From: an uncultured Clostridia bacterium
GTDB lineage: Bacteria > Bacillota > Clostridia > TANB77 > CAG-508
Assembly: GCA_944392105.1 (NCBI GenBank)
Contig: CALXVM010000017.1
Location: forward strand, 1-40,995
DNA: 40,995 nt
Direction of reading: 5' to 3'
A model generated the notes under the pieces. It was not told the DNA's origin. It ran no database searches and saw nothing but the letters and a program-made list of their open reading frames with translations. The position numbers and the translations under genes were made by a program. This document shows, piece after piece, positions 1 through 7,616 of this stretch. Positions within the stretch are counted from its first letter, which is position 1, and each line of letters begins with the position of its first letter.

Positions 1-47
1 ATACCAGTTTTAACTGTTTTTGTTATTGTGTCATTTTTCTTATTCAT
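1..47 (-). CDS. 5' end of an unidentified gene (runs off the left edge)
   Basis: An ATG at 47-45 on the minus strand is preceded by an excellent GAGGAGG ribosome binding site (53-60) and stays open to the window edge, giving about 15 residues that begin MNKKNDTITKTV. It lies 26 bases downstream of the XRE regulator on the same strand, so the two probably share an operon. Too little is visible to identify it. In tRNA-integrating elements a gene here is often an excisionase or integrase, but that is only an inference from position. Confidence 0.55.
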   Translation of the reverse strand, partial: MNKKNDTITKTVKTG

Positions 48-73
48 AATTGACCTCCTCAACAAATTACTAT

Positions 74-793
74 TTATTCTTCTGACTTATATTTTTTTCT
101 TAAATCTTTTTCATTAGATATATCTATATCCCAATATTCATTTTTACGAATATTTTCCCATTCGTCATTTGTTATCTGTAAATCCTTTGCTATTTCCTCT
201 AATCTCTTTGGATTGTCAATATATTCTCTAAGCAACACAATCTTTTCTGCAGTAGAATCTCCACCAATCCAACCATAATATTTTTCATCGTCTCCTCTAG
301 GGACTTTTACTTGTACTATTACTTTTTCAAATTCATCTTTTAAATCACTTTCAAAAATAAAATATGCTATGCCTTTTTCATATTCAAGTGACCCCGTATA
401 TTTTCTATACATTTTTGAATATATAGAATCACTTTGAACACAATTATAAAATACTGCTTTTTGAAATGACAAATTTTCTATTGTTATTATTGAAATAAGT
501 ACAGCATTTTTACCTTTATAATACATATAAAGTTTGTTAGTATTAAAAGGATTCACATCTCTTTGAGTTTTATGCTCTTTTTCTTTTTCAAATAATCCAT
601 CAAGATTTACATCAAATAAATTTGCTAGTTGTAATAAAGCTTCTAAATTAGGTTCTAATAGTCCTTCTTCATACTTATATATAGTAGGTTTTGATTTATA
701 AATTGCTTTTGCTACTTCTTCTAAAGTCATTCCTTTTTCTTTTCTTAATTCTTTTAATCTTTTACCAAATTCAATATTATTTATATCATACAT
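74..793 (-). CDS. XRE-family transcriptional regulator
   Basis: The first ~65 residues form a Cro/CI-type helix-turn-helix (GKRLKELRKEKGMTLEEVAK, then the recognition segment KPTIYKYEEGLLEPN), followed by about 170 residues I do not recognise. I prefer the ATG at 793 because AGGAG lies at the correct distance; another ATG at 802 overlaps that site. Residues 4-70 should bind an operator, and the C-terminal part may sense a ligand or partner. It is transcribed away from the candidate ncRNA at 861-1236, and the shared 803-860 region could hold an operator for both. In integrated elements such genes usually control excision or transfer, or an adjacent defence locus. The family is clear; the target is unknown. 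Confidence 0.85.
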   Translation of the reverse strand: MYDINNIEFGKRLKELRKEKGMTLEEVAKAIYKSKPTIYKYEEGLLEPNLEALLQLANLFDVNLDGLFEKEKEHKTQRDVNPFNTNKLYMYYKGKNAVLISIITIENLSFQKAVFYNCVQSDSIYSKMYRKYTGSLEYEKGIAYFIFESDLKDEFEKVIVQVKVPRGDDEKYYGWIGGDSTAEKIVLLREYIDNPKRLEEIAKDLQITNDEWENIRKNEYWDIDISNEKDLRKKYKSEE

Positions 794-825
794 AAAAATC
801 ATCTCCTAAAAATTGTAAAAAAGTA

Positions 826-854
826 TTGTATTTTATGTTAACTAGTGTTATAAT
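826..854 (+). promoter_or_regulatory. Promoter of candidate ncRNA
   Basis: A perfect TATAAT (849-854) lies 17 bases after TTGTAT (826-831). No plausible reading frame starts downstream before the strong terminator ending at 1236, so this promoter probably drives a non-coding transcript starting near 861. Confidence 0.55.
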
Positions 855-860
855 TGAGTC

Positions 861-1236
861 AGTATTTATACTTATGCTAGGCACTCAACAGTTTTAGATG
901 CAAGGCCTTTAATTTATATATAGCAACTAGGATTGCTTGAAAATTACTTATTCAGTAAAATCGAGCAAGCCGAATTGCTTGTATAAAATAGATAATTCGT
1001 AAAATTGATTGTGCCTTTCCCGCAACATTTTGCTAATTTATCTAAATTTTACATGATGAGTAATTACAACTTAGAACTAGATAAATACTTGATAATTCGG
1101 CAGAAAGGTCGGGTAAAGCAAATGAAAATAGGACACTAAAGATTAGATTTCGTTTCGAATTAGACAAGTATGACTCGTGACTCCTCGGGCATTCGCAAAA
1201 CGGGGAGAACTTCCGAAAGAGGGAGTTCTTTTTTTT
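861..1236 (+). ncRNA. Candidate structured non-coding RNA (~376 nt)
   Basis: The region lies between a consensus-like promoter (826-854) and a textbook terminator (1206-1236) and lacks a convincing gene. It is richer in G+C than the intergenic DNA around it and dense in complementary segments. TTGAGT (855-860) pairs with ACTCAA just after position 890 and encloses AGTAT-TT-ATACT. AGGCAC near 889 can pair with GTGCCT near 1012. Two similar AGCAA...TTGCT hairpins lie near 924-940 and 963-980. CTCCTCG (about 1180) pairs with CGGGGAG (about 1201-1207) immediately before the terminator stem. It does not match RNase P, tmRNA, 6S or group I/II intron landmarks that I know. A plasmid-type single-strand origin is an alternative. 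Confidence 0.45.
1206..1236 (+). terminator. Rho-independent terminator of the candidate ncRNA
   Basis: A 9-bp stem (AGAACTTCC 1206-1214 with GGGAGTTCT 1221-1229, one G-U) has a GAAAGA loop and is followed by eight T. It points rightward. Confidence 0.8.
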
Positions 1237-1376
1237 GCTTTCAAAAGTTTCCAAAATGTATAATATAATTAAATAATACTACTTTTTTACATTTTTTTCA
1301 ATATTTTTGAATAAAAAAGCTACAATTTGTTTCCATTTTATATAATTTAGTTTCTATTTTGTATAATTCATATAAT

Positions 1377-1405
1377 TTGTAAGATTATGTAAATTTATCT
1401 ATAAT
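1377..1405 (+). promoter_or_regulatory. Promoter of the Spo0A-C-like gene
   Basis: TTGTAA (1377-1382) and TATAAT (1400-1405) are separated by 17 bases and lie about 55 bases before the GTG start at 1462. The stretch 1237-1376 is very A+T-rich, with two imperfect copies of a TTTCNATTTTNTATAATT motif; I see nothing else in it. Confidence 0.5.
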
Positions 1406-1461
1406 ATATCCAAGGTTGTTAGAGAAGTTTTAAATCTTATAAGAAAGGAAGGAGCTTGTAA

Positions 1462-1851
1462 GTGTTTAAATATGCTTATCCAATAACCCAAGATAAAGAG
1501 CTAGAACAAATAAATAGTTTAATCTATTTACACTTAATGAAGTTAGGCTTTAGAAATACTAGAGATGGAACATTTCATTTTAAAAATATTGTTATTACTG
1601 CATTTTGTGAAATAGATAAAGAATTAAGTTATACTCAAAGTATTGAAGTATATAGCAAAAAAATAAATAAGTGTCCTATTACAATTCGTTCTGAAATTTC
1701 TCAGACATTTTGCTATTTAAATCAATCAAGATATTTAAATAATTTTCTAGAGATATTTAAATATGAATCTGATAGCTCTTTAATAACTCCTTCTAGTCTT
1801 TTTGAAAGTTTTGAAGCTTTTCTACAACTGAAAAACTTCAAACAATCTTAA
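1462..1851 (+). CDS. Small protein resembling the Spo0A C-terminal DNA-binding domain
   Basis: This 129-residue protein has the order of conserved positions of the Spo0A effector domain. An opening helix (QINSLIYLHLMKLGF) matches the 'ithiLhelGvp' segment. Then come a central 'GTFHFKNIVITAF' like 'Gy.Ylr.Ai', an 'EVYSKKI' like 'lYp.iAkky', and a serine/arginine-containing recognition segment (PITIRSEISQTF) like 't..rverair'. It has no receiver domain, so it would not depend on a phosphorelay. The GTG start has GGAAGGAG seven bases upstream. It stands alone between the candidate ncRNA and the defence operon. I infer a DNA-binding regulator of the element, or a competitor at Spo0A-type sites; homology is judged by eye only. 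Confidence 0.5.
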   Translation: MFKYAYPITQDKELEQINSLIYLHLMKLGFRNTRDGTFHFKNIVITAFCEIDKELSYTQSIEVYSKKINKCPITIRSEISQTFCYLNQSRYLNNFLEIFKYESDSSLITPSSLFESFEAFLQLKNFKQS

Positions 1852-1934
1852 TGAAATTAGACTTACCGACCTTCTAATTTCATACAAAAGACTAATTTGA
1901 GAGATTCTATTAAAACGTTAGAATCTCCCAAATT
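1851..1934 (+). promoter_or_regulatory. Two strong hairpins in the 3' untranslated region
   Basis: An 11-bp perfect stem (1851-1861 with 1873-1883) begins at the last base of the stop codon. A second 16-position stem with one mismatch follows (1894-1909 with 1919-1934). Neither has a T-run, so they look like RNA-stabilising or processing structures, or DNA hairpins, rather than terminators. Confidence 0.45.
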
Positions 1935-2040
1935 AATTTACACATCTAGTTTAATGAGTGTCTAGTTTTAATAGGTAGATAATTCAATCCTAGATTATTT
2001 TCGAATATTATCGACAATTAGAAATAAAATAATTTTGATA

Positions 2041-2078
2041 AAAAAAAGGATTCATTCTAATGAGTGAATCCTTTTTAA
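2041..2078. terminator. Bidirectional terminator between convergent genes
   Basis: AAAAAGGATTCA (2043-2054) pairs perfectly with 2065-2076, and the arms end in A/T runs that work on either strand. It separates the rightward Spo0A-C-like gene from the leftward defence operon, which ends at 2086. Confidence 0.75.
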
Positions 2079-2085
2079 AATTAAA

Positions 2086-3204
2086 CTATTTATTATTATT
2101 TAATTTTTTCTTATAAATATTATAGATATTATCTAAAATTTTTTCTGAATCATCCTCGTTATTTTCTATTTTCTTCAATTCTTTTAATGCAATCTTTTCA
2201 TCAAAGAACTCAATATATTCTGGCAATTTATTTTTTTTATTCATTATAATTTCATTCAATGGAAGTTTTAATAATACATCAATAATATACTCTCTTAACT
2301 CTTCTTTAGACATATTCCCTTCACTAAATTTTTGGATTTTAGGTGGAATTGTCTTAGCTATATCTCTTGCCTTTTTAATATTTATTCTCATTCCATTACC
2401 GACATCAAAATATGCATCATCGGGAACTTTTCTATTATTACTCAATGTATGCGAAAAATCAGCCTTGTGAATCTTTTCAGCATATGCCATCAAATTAACT
2501 GGTGGAAGCCAAATGCTGTTCAATCCACTTATCATTAATAAATAATACAAATACAAATTATTTTCTATTTTATCTTCATGTGTTGTATATATTGTATTTT
2601 CATTAGGTGATAATAAAATATTGGTAAATCCCTTCTTATCGACACCAAATATTAATCCTTTATCTAATATACAAATAATACTTACTCTGTTTTTGTATTC
2701 AATATTTTCATTTAATTCATCTAATTTTTTTGCTATATTTTCTAAACTAGTATCACTTGTATATGAAAAAATCATTGATAGCGGGGCTCTAGTTGGAGAG
2801 CTAAATAATTGTGGTACTGTAGATTTTGTTTTTTCTAATTCATGAACAGAATCAATATTAATAATAGCTTTTTTCAACTCTTCAATTGTTAAATTTGATT
2901 TTATTTCAACTGTTGCATATACACTTTCAATCGGTACAATTTGCTCTTTCTCCGATTCTACAAAAGAAGGACTATTAAAATTATCAAAAATAATAAAGTC
3001 TTGCTGTTTACTCTGTTTTTCAGAGCAATCTACAATACATCCACTTGTAACCTCATATTTTTTGGGTAATAACTCTTTTAAATATTTTTTTAAAACATCT
3101 TCCCTTATAGTTCCTTTTAATCCTGAGTGTTCTATTCTACTACTAAGATTATCATATTCACTTTGTAAACTTTTGGCTTTTTCTTGTAAATTATAAATAA
3201 ACAT
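2086..3204 (-). CDS. DUF6602-like protein, candidate PD-(D/E)XK nuclease
   Basis: This is the last gene of the defence operon, 32 bases after the helicase-nuclease gene, with a good GGAGA site before its ATG. The N-terminal ~110 residues carry a candidate nuclease core: an acidic residue at the end of a strand (QQDFIIFD, D69) and a second strand with E-x-K (VYATVEIKSNL, E100 and K102). This resembles the DUF6602 family, found beside restriction and helicase genes. The rest is helical and lysine-rich, ending in a basic tail. I infer an accessory nuclease or DNA-binding effector; a structural role is possible. No signal peptide or membrane segment is visible. Confidence 0.6.
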   Translation of the reverse strand: MFIYNLQEKAKSLQSEYDNLSSRIEHSGLKGTIREDVLKKYLKELLPKKYEVTSGCIVDCSEKQSKQQDFIIFDNFNSPSFVESEKEQIVPIESVYATVEIKSNLTIEELKKAIINIDSVHELEKTKSTVPQLFSSPTRAPLSMIFSYTSDTSLENIAKKLDELNENIEYKNRVSIICILDKGLIFGVDKKGFTNILLSPNENTIYTTHEDKIENNLYLYYLLMISGLNSIWLPPVNLMAYAEKIHKADFSHTLSNNRKVPDDAYFDVGNGMRINIKKARDIAKTIPPKIQKFSEGNMSKEELREYIIDVLLKLPLNEIIMNKKNKLPEYIEFFDEKIALKELKKIENNEDDSEKILDNIYNIYKKKLNNNK

Positions 3205-3236
3205 ATTATCTCTCCATATACATAAACAATCTCTAT

Positions 3237-5927
3237 TTAAAATTTATTCCAAAATAAATTTTCATATTCTCTTATAGACCTGCTAAATTTTACTTCGTTT
3301 CCTGGAATTATAATATATTTCCATTCTTTTTTACCATTAGCTTTGTTATATTCAGTAGCATTTTCGCAATACTTTAACGCTGCTATTTTCTTTTTTTGTA
3401 CTTCATCTGAATAGATTTGGTCATCACGCTTTACTTCTAACATATAAATAGTATCATTAGTTTCAACTATGAAGTCAGGTTCATATCTCTCACCAGCTCT
3501 GTTCCACATAATATTGAATTGATTAAATGCAGGTCTTAACCATTTCATGACATTTGCATCATTTTCTAAACATGTAACTAAATCTTTTTCTGGTATCGAA
3601 TCAAATTTATATGCTGAATGACAAGCTTTTATAAATCCTGTAAATACTTTTTTCTTAATATCTTTTGCCTCAACAGTTTGTGTATAGCTTAACAAATCAT
3701 CTTTTAATATTTTTGAGTAATTATGGTCTTCAATTTTTACAAATGGTCTAACGTCTTTACCAAGTATAGGAGCATCTTCTATAACAAGATGTTCTTTCAT
3801 TTGAGAATATATATAATCAGCTATTTGAGATTTTCTTTCTTTTATTACAGACACAACTTCATCATCATTTAAATAACTTTTTAATTTATTTATAGCTTGT
3901 CTTGATAATTTAAATAACAAATCACTACACTTATCATAATCGACTTCAGGTTTGTTCCACAATAAAGATACAAGTGTATGTTCTTCATCTTCAACTAAAA
4001 AGTCTTTTCCAGTCTTTGCTATCTCTGTTGTTTGAGTTGTATTAGATAGATTAGTAGTAATAATTTTTCCTTCATCTGGTCTAAGGTTTAAACCATTGAC
4101 ATTTAAATCGAAATCATTGAAGTAAACATTATTTTCTGCACTTTTATATATTGTTATTCTTGGTATTTCTATTGTTTTGTTATATATAGTATTCTTTATT
4201 TCTTCAAATATTTCTTCAACTTTTTGGACTACATCATCATTAAATCCATCTATTTTAATTTGGTCACCATCATTTGCTTTATTTAGATTTTGAATTACAA
4301 TGTTTTTTACATCTTCTTTATTTATATTTTCTACACTTGTTGCATCGTATTTTGCTGAGTCTTCAAATACTGCCATGTATATTTGTTTCTTAGCTTCAGC
4401 TTTAACATATGTATCTACAGATTTTCTATCCTCATACCAGTTTAGTTTTTGTGTAACTTCTTCTTGTTCTTTTTCTATTTCAGTTTCTATATTTGTTACA
4501 ACAGTTATAACTTCTTTTGGCTCACTTATATCAAGTTCTTCAATATCAATAACATTTTCTTGCTTAACTATAGATGTTTCTTTATTAGCTTCTCTAATTA
4601 TTTCATCATATTTATCGTGTGAAACAATTGTTAATTTGTCTACAACTTCATTTCCTGTTATTTTTCCATATGGTAATCTTAATCCTCTACCAATTGTTTG
4701 TTCTGTTAAAGTACTAGAAGCTGAAGTCCTTAAAGGGACAATAGTGTATAAATTATTAACATCCCAGCCTTCTTTTAGCATATTAACATGTATAACAATT
4801 TCTATTTTATTATCATAATCTTCCAAAGAAACTAATTGTGCAATATTTTCATCTTTTTCAGCACCACTTTGATTAGAGTGAACAATTATTACTTTATCAG
4901 AGTAATATCCATCAAAAAAATTATCTGATTTTATAATGTTTAATAATTCTTCTGCGTGAGTAGTGTCCTTTGCAACTACTAAAACAAAAGGTTTAACTTT
5001 TCTTACATTATTATCTCTAGCATAAATATCTAAAGCTACTTTTGTATTTTCGTGTAACCTTATACCATCTTCAAGCTTAACAATATCCTTGTCTAGGTCA
5101 GTTCTATAGTTTTGAGGATTAAAGTTTTTCCTCGTTGCAACATAAGGTACTTTAACAAATCCATCTCTAATGGCTTTTGCTAATGAGTATTCATAAACAA
5201 CATTTTTAAACTTTATAGTTCTATTTCCTTTTTCAACTTGAGGCGTAGCAGTTAATTCAAGTCCTAAAACTGGATTTAATTCATTTAATACCTGCATACC
5301 TCTATCAGCTCTGTAGTGATGTGATTCATCCATTAATATAACTAAATCTTCTCTACTAGCTAAATAGTTAAAATAAGAATCTCCAATATATTCAGATAAT
5401 CTCTTTATTTGAGGTTCTTTACCACCTTTTGTTTCAGCATTAATTTTTGAAATATTAAATATATTTATTGAAATATCCGAAAAAGACATTTGTGATTCAT
5501 AGTTCTTTTTATAATTTTCTCCAGTAATAATATTAGCTTGATAAAATTCAGGAATTCCTTTAAAAACATATTTTTCGTATGAAGTATCTCCAAAATCTTT
5601 TATTAATTTATTATATATTGTTAAGTTAGGTGCTATAACCATAAAATTTTTAATGTTTTTTTCTTTATACAAATATGCCATAAAAGCACCCATCAATCTT
5701 GTTTTACCAACACCAGTTGCAAGTGAAAAACAAACAGAAGGGAAATTCCTTTCAAAATCAGTACATGTTCCTGCTATTTCATGAATAATAGGTAATAACT
5801 CATCATTATTATAATCTTTAGTTAATGTTATTTTATTTAATATCTTTTCAAGTATTTCTAATGATTCTTCTTGAGGCTTTCTAAGACTCATTCTATTATT
5901 TATTATATTAAAAATTTTACTACTCAT
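3237..5927 (-). CDS. res: Type III restriction-like helicase-endonuclease (Res)
   Basis: This ~896-residue protein combines a superfamily 2 helicase with a nuclease. Walker A is ATGVGKT (residues 70-76). The DExH box reads DESH, and motif III follows as ELTATPQ. Helicase motif VI is QTIGRGLRLP. Near the C-terminus, PDF and, 12 residues later, EVK (about 817-833) form an apparently intact PD-(D/E)XK nuclease site. I take the ATG at 5927, which overlaps the end of the methyltransferase gene by a few bases and has GGAG about ten bases upstream; an in-frame ATG at 5951 lies inside the upstream gene without a site. It should translocate on DNA and cut sites that the partner methylase leaves unmodified. 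The lineage is type III-like rather than a standard EcoP1I pair. Confidence 0.85.
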   Translation of the reverse strand: MSSKIFNIINNRMSLRKPQEESLEILEKILNKITLTKDYNNDELLPIIHEIAGTCTDFERNFPSVCFSLATGVGKTRLMGAFMAYLYKEKNIKNFMVIAPNLTIYNKLIKDFGDTSYEKYVFKGIPEFYQANIITGENYKKNYESQMSFSDISINIFNISKINAETKGGKEPQIKRLSEYIGDSYFNYLASREDLVILMDESHHYRADRGMQVLNELNPVLGLELTATPQVEKGNRTIKFKNVVYEYSLAKAIRDGFVKVPYVATRKNFNPQNYRTDLDKDIVKLEDGIRLHENTKVALDIYARDNNVRKVKPFVLVVAKDTTHAEELLNIIKSDNFFDGYYSDKVIIVHSNQSGAEKDENIAQLVSLEDYDNKIEIVIHVNMLKEGWDVNNLYTIVPLRTSASSTLTEQTIGRGLRLPYGKITGNEVVDKLTIVSHDKYDEIIREANKETSIVKQENVIDIEELDISEPKEVITVVTNIETEIEKEQEEVTQKLNWYEDRKSVDTYVKAEAKKQIYMAVFEDSAKYDATSVENINKEDVKNIVIQNLNKANDGDQIKIDGFNDDVVQKVEEIFEEIKNTIYNKTIEIPRITIYKSAENNVYFNDFDLNVNGLNLRPDEGKIITTNLSNTTQTTEIAKTGKDFLVEDEEHTLVSLLWNKPEVDYDKCSDLLFKLSRQAINKLKSYLNDDEVVSVIKERKSQIADYIYSQMKEHLVIEDAPILGKDVRPFVKIEDHNYSKILKDDLLSYTQTVEAKDIKKKVFTGFIKACHSAYKFDSIPEKDLVTCLENDANVMKWLRPAFNQFNIMWNRAGERYEPDFIVETNDTIYMLEVKRDDQIYSDEVQKKKIAALKYCENATEYNKANGKKEWKYIIIPGNEVKFSRSIREYENLFWNKF

Positions 5928-7605
5928 CTTCATCAATCTCCAATACTTCATTTACATTTAAAGAATAATCATCTTTTCCATATTCACAATTATTTAAAAT
6001 TGATTGAGGAATCTTCTTTATTGTTATATTATCATATCTTTCTTCACATTCTTCTTGATATGTCTTACAACAAATTAGTAAACTTTCATCATTTCGCATT
6101 TCTTCATGTATTGCATCTAAATATTCTATAGAAATATAATTTGTTGTTACAAATATATAATCATTTTCTGATGATTTTCCTTGTTTCCAATAGCTATCAG
6201 ATTTTTCAATGTAATCGAATTTTTCTTGTTTACAAATTGCTTTAGTCAATAATTCACCATTATAGTTTTCAGAAATAATCCAATTGTTAAATTTATCTTT
6301 AACAAGAAGTGAAGGAGCTAATTCATAGAATTTATATCCGCCACCACCTTGCCAATGGACTTTTTCACTTACTCCGCTTTGTTCTCCATCAATAACATCA
6401 TCTAATCTTGGTTTACAATATGTGTAACATTGGTCACCTAATTCAATTCCTATCCATTTTCTCTTTAATTTATGTGCTACTGCACAGGTTGTACCACTTC
6501 CTAAGAAAGAGTCCAATACATAATCTCCCGGTTCAGTAATTGATTCTATAATGTCTTTCAATAATCTTTCTGGTTTTTGACCTTCTCCAAAAGCTTTAAC
6601 TTTATTTTTTCCTTCTTTCGAAACATTTCCCATGTCAGATTCATATCCATCCCAAAAGTCTCCTCTTAATAATGTTAGTTCATTATTCATTATTTTCCAT
6701 GAAATTGGTTCTAACCTTTCATATCCAACTTTACTTTCACTTCCAGTATTCATTATTAATTCAAATTCTTCAGTATTATCTGGATTATATACTCTCCAAA
6801 TATGACTTCTTGATTTCATTTCATTACATTTCTTATATTCAAGATTATTATCATTTATATTTCCATTTACCCATTTAGAATGTCCGTGTCTACGATATAT
6901 ATTATTTTGATTTTTCATAATAAACTTTTTAATTTTATCTATTTTCAAATAATCCTTTACTTTTATATCATTATATAATGGATCAATTTTCACTATTTTT
7001 TCATTTAAAGGACATAGTTCTTCTTTATTATAAAAAATCGTGTAATTTACATCGTATTCGTCTATAGTATCATAAATAGGAGTTAGATTAATCTTATTCT
7101 TTTTATAAACTAAAATATATTCTTTATTTTTAATAAATTTTATATCTGCGAATCTTCTTTTCACTCCCGAAGATGGAGACATTTTTATTGCTATACAATT
7201 CACAAAATTATTTCTTCCAAATATCTCATCGCATAATACTTTTAAATATGCTTGCTCTCCATCATCAATTTGAATAAATATTGCTCCATCATCAGCCAAT
7301 AATTTTTTTAAAATTTCTAATCTGGCTTTCATTAAATTAAGCCATATAGAATGTTCTAAATTATCATCATAATTATCAAAAGCACTTCCGGTATTGTATG
7401 GTGGATCTATGTATATACATTTTATTCTATTCGTAAATTTATCTTCTAATGCTTTTAAAGCTAATAAATTGTCTCCATGTATTAACATATTTTCTGTATT
7501 TTCATCGCCATAAGATTTATCTTTATCTTCTATAAGAATTCGAGGCTCAATTTTTGGTTGATTTTCTTTTCCTATCCAAGTTAATTCTAATTTTTGATTT
7601 TTCAT
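5920..7605 (-). CDS. mod: Site-specific DNA methyltransferase, type III Mod-like
   Basis: This 561-residue amino methyltransferase has the catalytic motif DPPY at 67-70, followed by NTG, and the SAM-binding motif DSFLGSGTT at 365-373. The DPPY-before-SAM order marks the beta class, as in type III Mod proteins. The ~290 residues between the motifs should hold the target-recognition region. DPPY indicates N6-adenine or N4-cytosine methylation, with adenine usual for this family. The gene begins 12 bases after the SNF2 helicase gene with AGGAG upstream and overlaps the start of the Res-like gene, so modification and cleavage are translationally linked. I see no simple-repeat tract that would make it phase-variable. 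Confidence 0.88.
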   Translation of the reverse strand: MKNQKLELTWIGKENQPKIEPRILIEDKDKSYGDENTENMLIHGDNLLALKALEDKFTNRIKCIYIDPPYNTGSAFDNYDDNLEHSIWLNLMKARLEILKKLLADDGAIFIQIDDGEQAYLKVLCDEIFGRNNFVNCIAIKMSPSSGVKRRFADIKFIKNKEYILVYKKNKINLTPIYDTIDEYDVNYTIFYNKEELCPLNEKIVKIDPLYNDIKVKDYLKIDKIKKFIMKNQNNIYRRHGHSKWVNGNINDNNLEYKKCNEMKSRSHIWRVYNPDNTEEFELIMNTGSESKVGYERLEPISWKIMNNELTLLRGDFWDGYESDMGNVSKEGKNKVKAFGEGQKPERLLKDIIESITEPGDYVLDSFLGSGTTCAVAHKLKRKWIGIELGDQCYTYCKPRLDDVIDGEQSGVSEKVHWQGGGGYKFYELAPSLLVKDKFNNWIISENYNGELLTKAICKQEKFDYIEKSDSYWKQGKSSENDYIFVTTNYISIEYLDAIHEEMRNDESLLICCKTYQEECEERYDNITIKKIPQSILNNCEYGKDDYSLNVNEVLEIDEDE

Positions 7606-7616
7606 TTAATTCACTC

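Noticed and set aside
861..1236. RNase P RNA, tmRNA or a group II intron
   Set aside because: None of the conserved core sequences or the expected ends that I know for these RNAs are visible.
1042..1254. A 70-residue minus-strand reading frame across the ncRNA terminator
   Set aside because: It overlaps the hairpin and terminator, has no ribosome site and no recognisable sequence.
4300..4818. A 172-residue frame opposite the Res-like gene
   Set aside because: It is the antisense shadow of a well-supported gene, made of low-complexity Ser/Thr/Phe runs.
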